A program made the position numbers and the translations under genes. From assembly GCF_015693305.1 (NCBI RefSeq), contig NZ_CP065139.1, forward strand, positions 923,501 to 987,500: 64,000 nt of DNA, in the 5' to 3' direction. This document shows, piece after piece, positions 59,155-64,000 of the stretch. The DNA comes from Sphingobium sp. Cam5-1 (GTDB lineage Bacteria; Pseudomonadota; Alphaproteobacteria; Sphingomonadales; Sphingomonadaceae). Numbering within the stretch: the stretch's first letter is position 1; every line of letters begins with the position of its first letter. The notes below the pieces were generated by a model that saw only the letters and a program-made list of their open reading frames with translations, was not told the origin of the DNA and searched no databases.

Positions 59155-60458
59155 GCGGCACCCGCGATCAGGTGGAAGAAGCTGCCCGTCACCCGTCCCC
59201 GGTGCGATCCGGACGCGGCAACAGGCGCGCCCGTTGCATCAGCGACATGGGCCAGCGGCTCGTCGGGTTGCTCGACGATCGTCGAATAGCGAAACTCATG
59301 CCCGCGCAAGGCCGCTCCCGCCTCATGGCCGCCCATCGGTGCCAGCAGCCGCGCTTGTCGATAGCCCAGTTGAAGCCGCCGCTCCGCGAAGCTGGAAACC
59401 AGCCCCAACAGTCCCGCCATCGCATGGGACTGCCCTTGCGCATCGATGATCGCCTGTCCCAACACCATATAGCCGCCGCATTCGCCGTGGATCGGACGGT
59501 CCTGTGCATGGCTGCGTAGTGCATCCAGAAACCGCGTGGCATTGGCGATCCGTGGCGCATGCAGTTCGGGATAGCCGCCGGGCAGCCAGATAGCGTCGGC
59601 CTGCGGGTCTGGTGCTTCATCAGCGAGCGGGGAGAAAGGCAATATCTCCGCCCCCGCCGCGCGCCATCCGCTCAAAATATGGGCATAGGTAAAGGAAAAG
59701 GCCGCGTCCTGCGCCAGCGCGATCCGCTGACCCGGCGGCGGGCAGCGATAGCGGGCTGCTGATGTGCCGGGCACCGCGTCGGCTACCTCTTGAAGAGCCG
59801 TAAGATCGACATGCGCCTCGACCAGATCGGCGATCATGTCGATGGCTTGCTCAACCTCTGGCTGCTCGCCTGACTGCACGAGGCCAAGGTGCCGTTCCGG
59901 GATGGACAAGGCATCGGATCGCGGGATCGCGCCGAGCACGGGCATGGCGATATCCTCCATCGCCTGTCGGATCATGGCCTCATGGCGCGGGCTGGCGATG
60001 CGGTTGAGGATAACGCCTGCCACCCGCACGTCCGGCCGCAGAATGCGGAAACCTTGCGCGATGGCGGCGGCCGACTGGCTCTGGCCCGACACATCGATGA
60101 TCAGGATGACCGGCCAGCCAAGCCCCGCCGCTATGTCCGCGCTGCTCCCATTGCCGCTCGCGCCCCGCGCCGGTGCGCCGTCGAACAGGCCCATCACCCC
60201 CTCCGCGATGATCAGCTCCACGTCCGCCGCTTCACCTGCCAGACTATGGAGCAACGCCGCATCCATCGCCCAGCTGTCGAGGTTGAAGGCCGGGCGGCCA
60301 CTCGCAAGCCGGTGATAGCCCGTGTCGATATAATCCGGCCCGCATTTATAGGGCTGAACGCACAGGCCCTGCCGCTTTAATGCTCTGAGCAGGCCGAGCG
60401 TGATGACCGTCTTGCCCGACCCGGATCGGGACGCGGCGATGAGGATGCCGGGCGTCAT
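59151..60458 (-). CDS. cobB: cobyrinic/hydrogenobyrinic acid a,c-diamide synthase, CobB
   Basis: A 435-residue amidotransferase. P-loop [15 protein letters not shown] (6-20), the dethiobiotin-synthase-like N-terminal domain with [13 protein letters not shown] and GVMGLFDG, and a C-terminal triad glutaminase domain with [11 protein letters not shown] and Cys327 in [11 protein letters not shown]. It amidates side chains a and c with glutamine and ATP. It overlaps cobM by 4 bp. Confidence 0.92.
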   Translation of the reverse strand: MTPGILIAASRSGSGKTVITLGLLRALKRQGLCVQPYKCGPDYIDTGYHRLASGRPAFNLDSWAMDAALLHSLAGEAADVELIIAEGVMGLFDGAPARGASGNGSSADIAAGLGWPVILIIDVSGQSQSAAAIAQGFRILRPDVRVAGVILNRIASPRHEAMIRQAMEDIAMPVLGAIPRSDALSIPERHLGLVQSGEQPEVEQAIDMIADLVEAHVDLTALQEVADAVPGTSAARYRCPPPGQRIALAQDAAFSFTYAHILSGWRAAGAEILPFSPLADEAPDPQADAIWLPGGYPELHAPRIANATRFLDALRSHAQDRPIHGECGGYMVLGQAIIDAQGQSHAMAGLLGLVSSFAERRLQLGYRQARLLAPMGGHEAGAALRGHEFRYSTIVEQPDEPLAHVADATGAPVAASGSHRGRVTGSFFHLIAGAA

Positions 60459-61240
60459 TCGTCCGATCCCGCGAAGCGCGATTGCGCCGTTGCGGGCCGA
60501 AATCGCCGATCATAGCCGGGCGCATAAAGCTGGCTTTCCGCAAAATCGCCCTCGCCCAGTACTGGTCCCACGAGAATGAGGGCGGTGCGTTCCGGCCTGC
60601 CTGCCGCCTGCTCCTCTATCGTGGTTAGCGTCCCGCGCACGATGAGTTGGTCCGGCCAGCTTGCCCGCCACACGATCGCCGCCGGGCAATCCCTGCCATA
60701 AAGCGGCGTGAGGTCCGCGACCACCTTCGCCAGATTGTGGACGGACAGGTGGATCGCCAACGTCGCGCCGGTCGCGCCAAAGGCCGCCAGCGTCTCGCCA
60801 GAAGGCATGGCGCTCGCTCGCCCCGGCGTGCGCGTGAGGACGAGCGACTGGCCCAGCCCCGGTAAAGTCAGCTCTGCCTCCAGCGCAGCCGCCGCCGCCG
60901 CGTAGGACGGAACGCCCGGCGTCACCGTATAACCGATGCCCAATGCCTTGAGGCGGCGAATCTGCTCGCCCATCGCCGACCAGATCGACAGGTCGCCTGA
61001 ATGCAACCGCGCGACATCCTGCCCCGCCGCGTCCGCCTCTGCGATGATGGCCATGATCTCGTCCAGCGTCAGCGGCGCGCTGTTCACGATCCGCGCACCC
61101 GCTGGGCAATGATCGAGTAGCGCGCGCGGCACCAGCGACCCGGCACAGAGACACACGGGGGAGGCAGCGATCAGGTCGCGGCCGCGCAGTGTCAGCAGGT
61201 CGGGCGCTCCCGGCCCGGCGCCGATGAAATGGACGGTCAT
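60455..61240 (-). CDS. cobM: precorrin-4 C11-methyltransferase, CobM
   Basis: A 261-residue SAM methyltransferase. [38 protein letters not shown] and [15 protein letters not shown] are the SAM-site blocks of CobM/CbiF. It methylates C-11 of precorrin-4. The start is at 61240 (MTVHFIG); the frame to 61423 lies inside cobE. It overlaps cobE by 4 bp. Confidence 0.92.
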   Translation of the reverse strand: MTVHFIGAGPGAPDLLTLRGRDLIAASPVCLCAGSLVPRALLDHCPAGARIVNSAPLTLDEIMAIIAEADAAGQDVARLHSGDLSIWSAMGEQIRRLKALGIGYTVTPGVPSYAAAAAALEAELTLPGLGQSLVLTRTPGRASAMPSGETLAAFGATGATLAIHLSVHNLAKVVADLTPLYGRDCPAAIVWRASWPDQLIVRGTLTTIEEQAAGRPERTALILVGPVLGEGDFAESQLYAPGYDRRFRPATAQSRFAGSDE

Positions 61241-61593
61241 GGCGATATTCCTTGGGCCAGCGCGCAGGTGGCTTGGCCATCCGGCGAAATGATACGAGCG
61301 GCGATCAGCCGCGCGCCCGGCCCCGCTGCCGTCAGCGCGACCGCTTCGGCGACGCTGCCCGTGCCGTAAGCCGCCAGACTGGCGCTGGCGCGGGTGGGTG
61401 TGTCCATTCCCTCGATCGCGCAAGGATCGATCAGGATCAGCGGCAAGTCCAAGGTGCAGGCGAGGGGGGCAAGCAACGCTTTCTTATGCGCCAAGGTCGC
61501 CAGTGCAGTGACGCCAGCGCCATGTCCGTCCAGCGCCGCGCGCAAGGCTTGCTCGTTCGCTTCACTGCGACAGCCAAAGCCAGCGACGATCAT
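61237..61593 (-). CDS. cobE: CobE-like cobalamin biosynthesis protein
   Basis: A 118-residue protein of the CobE/CbiG C-terminal domain family: [36 protein letters not shown] and [26 protein letters not shown]. In aerobic pathways CobE is a stand-alone protein with poorly defined function, equal to the C-terminal part of CbiG. The start at 61593 overlaps cobL by 4 bp. Confidence 0.88.
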   Translation of the reverse strand: MIVAGFGCRSEANEQALRAALDGHGAGVTALATLAHKKALLAPLACTLDLPLILIDPCAIEGMDTPTRASASLAAYGTGSVAEAVALTAAGPGARLIAARIISPDGQATCALAQGISP

Positions 61594-62792
61594 AGCGTCA
61601 CGCTCCACTGCACCAGCGGATAGGCGGCTTTCCACCCCCGCCGCGTGCCGATCGGCGCGGCGCTCGCCATCTCTATCCGCAGCAGTTCGCCGCCCAGCTG
61701 TTCCTGCCATCGGGCCAGCAGCGCTTCCGATTCCAGCGTCACCGCATTGGCGACGAGGCGTGTCCGCTCACCGGGCAGGGCGATGATCGCTTCCATCATC
61801 GCCTCGCTGAGCCCGCCGCCGATGAAGATCGCTTGCGGACGCACCCGTCCGTCCAGCACCGCCGGGGCTCGCCCTTCGACCAGCGTCAGCCGATCGACGC
61901 CCAGCCGCTGCGCATTGCCCTTCGCCCGCGCGGCGCGCATTGGGTCAGCCTCAAAAGCCAGCGCCTGGGTCGAAGCATGGCTGAGCAGCCACTCAATCGC
62001 GATTGATCCCGATCCCGCGCCGATGTCCCACAATGTCTCGCCCGGCCGGGGGGCAAGCGCCGACAGCGTCAGCGCGCGCACCGGCCGCTTGCTGATCTGC
62101 CCGTCATGGTCGAACCAGTCATCCGCCAGTCCGCTGACGCATGGCATCACTTCGCCACCCCCCGCCACGTCCACTCCGACAGCCACGGGATGCGCGATAT
62201 CGTCAAAGGCGATTTGCTCGGCGAACGCCTGCCGGACCCGCTCGCGCGGCCCGCCCAGCGCTTCCATGATATGCAGCGTCGATGCGCCAAAGCCCGCCTC
62301 CGCCAAATAACGGCCAAGCGCCTGCACCGCCGCCCCATCACGCAGTAGTATGACGGCACGGCGCCCCGGCGCCAGCATGGGCCTCAACCGCGTAAATGGC
62401 GCGGCATGCAGGCCATGACAGGCGACATCCTGCAACGCCCAGCCCAGCCGCGAAGCCGCCAGCGAAGAACTCGACGGCGCCGGATGCGACACCCATTCCT
62501 CGGGCCGCAAATGCCGTGTGATGCTCACCCCCGCGCCGAACCAGAATGGGTCCCCCGACGCCAGCATCACCACCGGCTCCCCCCGCCGGGCAAGCAGCGC
62601 CTCCACGCCATCCTCAAAGGGCACTGGCCAGCTCAGCCGTTCCGCCCTAAGGGGTGGCAGCAGCGCCAGCTGGCGCGGCGCCCCGGTGATGATGCGAGCC
62701 TGTTTCAGTGCGGTGCGCGCAACGTCGGAAAGGCCCGCCGCCCCATCCTCGCCTATGCCGATGATCGTCAGCCAAGGACCTTCAGCTACCAT
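61590..62792 (-). CDS. cobL: precorrin-6Y C5,15-methyltransferase (decarboxylating), CobL
   Basis: A 400-residue fusion of a CbiE-type methyltransferase (1-about 200; IIGIGEDGAAGLSDVARTAL, MLASGDPFWFGAG) and a CbiT-type Rossmann methyltransferase (about 220-400; ETLWDIGAGSGSIAIEWLL). It methylates C-5 and C-15 and decarboxylates. AGGAT lies 8 bases before the ATG at 62792. The start codon overlaps the cobK start head to head (CATG). Confidence 0.92.
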   Translation of the reverse strand: MVAEGPWLTIIGIGEDGAAGLSDVARTALKQARIITGAPRQLALLPPLRAERLSWPVPFEDGVEALLARRGEPVVMLASGDPFWFGAGVSITRHLRPEEWVSHPAPSSSSLAASRLGWALQDVACHGLHAAPFTRLRPMLAPGRRAVILLRDGAAVQALGRYLAEAGFGASTLHIMEALGGPRERVRQAFAEQIAFDDIAHPVAVGVDVAGGGEVMPCVSGLADDWFDHDGQISKRPVRALTLSALAPRPGETLWDIGAGSGSIAIEWLLSHASTQALAFEADPMRAARAKGNAQRLGVDRLTLVEGRAPAVLDGRVRPQAIFIGGGLSEAMMEAIIALPGERTRLVANAVTLESEALLARWQEQLGGELLRIEMASAAPIGTRRGWKAAYPLVQWSVTL

Positions 62793-63540
62793 GCGCCACA
62801 TCCTGATCCTTGGCGGCACGACCGAAGCGAGCGCGCTGGCGAAGGCCCTTGCCGAACGCGGTGAGCGCGCCATGTTGAGCTATGCCGGACGCACCGGCAA
62901 CCCGCGCGCGCAGCCGGTGCCGGTGCGCGTCGGCGGCTTTGGCGGTGCTGCTGGATTGGCGGCGTTCCTGAAGGAGGGCGAGTTCACCCACCTCATCGAC
63001 GCGACCCACCCCTTCGCCGCGATGATCAGCGCCAATGCCGCCGCCGCCGCGCGAGAGGCGGGGGTGGCCCATCTGATCCTCACCCGCCCGGAATGGCAAG
63101 CGGGGGAGGGTGACCGCTGGACCCATGTTCCTGATATTACGGGCGCTGTCGGAGCGTTGGACGGCACGCCCCGGCGCGTCATGCTGGCGCTCGGCCGCAT
63201 GCATGTCGAAGCCTTCGCCGCCCAGCCACAGCATCATTATCTGCTCCGCTTCGTCGATGCGCCCGAAGCGCCGCCCGCGCTGCCGAACCATCATCTGCTG
63301 GTCGATCGCGGCCCCTTCACGCTGGACGGCGATCTCGCCCTGATGCGCGCGCATGCCATCGACCTCATCGTCGCCAAAAATGCCGGAGGGGAGGGCGCCC
63401 GCGCGAAGATTGACGCGGCGCGAACGCTGGGCCTGCCCGTCCTCATGATCGACCGGCCCGCGCTGCCGCAGGCGCAAGCCGTCCATGACATAAGCGATGT
63501 GCTGGCTTGGATCGATCATTCGGCCCATCGTGGCGTATAG
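62791..63540 (+). CDS. cobK: precorrin-6A reductase, CobK
   Basis: A 249-residue CobK/CbiJ reductase: ILILGGTTEASALAKALAERG, HLIDATHPFAAMISANAAAAA, LLVDRGPFTLDGDLALM and LIVAKNAGGEGARAKIDAARTL. It reduces precorrin-6A with NADPH. The ATG at 62791 is the only start giving the family's length; AAGGA is 12 bases upstream. It is the only cob gene on the plus strand and overlaps cobJ by 25 bp at the 3' end. Confidence 0.92.
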   Translation: MRHILILGGTTEASALAKALAERGERAMLSYAGRTGNPRAQPVPVRVGGFGGAAGLAAFLKEGEFTHLIDATHPFAAMISANAAAAAREAGVAHLILTRPEWQAGEGDRWTHVPDITGAVGALDGTPRRVMLALGRMHVEAFAAQPQHHYLLRFVDAPEAPPALPNHHLLVDRGPFTLDGDLALMRAHAIDLIVAKNAGGEGARAKIDAARTLGLPVLMIDRPALPQAQAVHDISDVLAWIDHSAHRGV

Positions 63541-64000
63541 AGGATCGGGCGGGACGCTCCTTTGATCAGGCGCGTGCTGCTCGACCCGACGATCACCATC
63601 GTCCGCATATCCGCCATCTTTGGCTCTGCCTCGCCCAGCGTCACGACCCGCAATTGCTCCTCCGGCATTGATACCGCGCGGGCAAAGAGGATCAGCCTGT
63701 CCCCGCCACATTCCTCCCGCAACACATCCAGCGTCCGCGCAAAGCCATCGGGCCGCGCCTTTGACCGGGGATTGTAGAAGGCCATCGCGAAGTCAGCTTG
63801 TGAAGCGAGGCGTAGCCGCCGCTCGATCAGCGCCCAAGGCTTCAGATTATCCGACAGGTTGATCGCGCAAAAATCATGGCCTAGCGGCGCACCTGCCCGC
63901 GCCGCGGCGGCCAGCATGGCGGTGATCCCCGGCAGCACGCGAATGTCGATCGCGCGCCACGCGCGCGGCCCTGCCTCCAACGCCTCGAACAGTGCCGAAG
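63516..64000 (-). CDS. cobJ: precorrin-3B C17-methyltransferase, CobJ (5' end beyond window)
   Basis: The C-terminal about 161 residues of a SAM methyltransferase; the frame is open to the window edge. ALEAGPRAWRAIDIRVLPGITAMLAAAA, GHDFCAINLSDNLKPW and MAFYNPRSKARPDG are CobJ/CbiH hallmarks. It makes precorrin-4 through ring contraction, upstream of CobM. Its 3' end overlaps cobK by 25 bp. cobG, cobH and cobI are expected beyond the edge; this is inference. Confidence 0.9.
   Translation of the reverse strand, partial: SALFEALEAGPRAWRAIDIRVLPGITAMLAAAARAGAPLGHDFCAINLSDNLKPWALIERRLRLASQADFAMAFYNPRSKARPDGFARTLDVLREECGGDRLILFARAVSMPEEQLRVVTLGEAEPKMADMRTMVIVGSSSTRLIKGASRPILYTPRWAE

Noticed and set aside
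1-64000. tRNA, rRNA, riboswitch (including cobalamin riboswitch before the cob genes)
   Set aside because: No cloverleaf, rRNA core or B12-box was found by eye; the cobL/cobK junction leaves no room for a leader riboswitch.

Overview
The window looks like chromosomal DNA of a sphingomonad (Sphingobium/Novosphingobium/Sphingomonas-type alphaproteobacterium). This is an inference. It rests on high GC, dense operons with 1-4 bp start/stop overlaps, the aerobic cob pathway, a Tad pilus locus of alphaproteobacterial type, and the palindromic repeat cores (CCGTTCGGGCTGAGC / GCTTGTCGAAG) between genes. No rRNA, tRNA, CRISPR array, insertion sequence or phage gene was recognised.

Region 1 (1-21743) is a steroid-ring catabolic locus built as two divergent operons around a shared control region at about 15032-15321. 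The plus operon (hsaA, hsaD, hsaB, hsaE, hsaG, hsaF and a TIM-barrel protein) opens and dismantles rings A/B: hydroxylation of 3-HSA, extradiol cleavage, C-C hydrolysis, then the hydratase/aldolase/acylating-dehydrogenase sequence to pyruvate and propionyl-CoA. The minus operon begins with hsaC, the extradiol dioxygenase, and continues for about 15 kb with ipdA, ipdB, a crotonase lacking both catalytic glutamates, ipdC, echA20, acyl-CoA dehydrogenases, fadA6, two SDRs including ipdF, a MaoC hydratase, a classical ketosteroid isomerase, a second thiolase and the start of another acyl-CoA dehydrogenase at the window edge. These are the C/D-ring (HIP-CoA) genes. The HIP-CoA ligase fadD3, kshAB and a bona fide kstD are not seen and may lie outside.

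Region 2 (21790-41476) is an accessory redox region. It has an HSL-type esterase, two overlapping Lrp/AsnC regulators, four SnoaL/NTF2-like proteins, a DinB-like protein, an AhpD-like protein and several SDRs. Its core (28.7-38.0 kb) is an LLM flavoprotein, an AraC regulator, a SnoaL-like protein, an Old Yellow Enzyme, three consecutive SDRs, a KstD/fumarate-reductase-type flavoprotein and a Baeyer-Villiger-type monooxygenase. A convergent dienoyl-CoA-reductase-like flavoenzyme and an aldo/keto reductase follow. The set suggests oxidation of an alicyclic ketone (steroid or terpenoid) to a lactone or ester, but the substrate is unknown. Palindromic repeats cluster here at 25.0-25.4, 26.9-27.0 and 38.0-38.1 kb.

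Region 3 (41707-52992) holds a Tad/Flp pilus operon on the minus strand (rcpC/cpaB through tadE) with no prepilin peptidase gene. A universal stress protein follows, then a divergent second Flp-type pilin with a long Ser/Gly/Asn repeat tail.

Region 4 (53212-58397) is the conserved prkA - DUF444 (yeaH) - spoVR stress operon plus a 68-residue unknown protein.

Region 5 (58411-64000) is aerobic cobalamin biosynthesis: cobL-cobE-cobM-cobB-cobF on the minus strand, cobK on the plus strand with a start codon overlapping that of cobL, and a partial cobJ running off the end.
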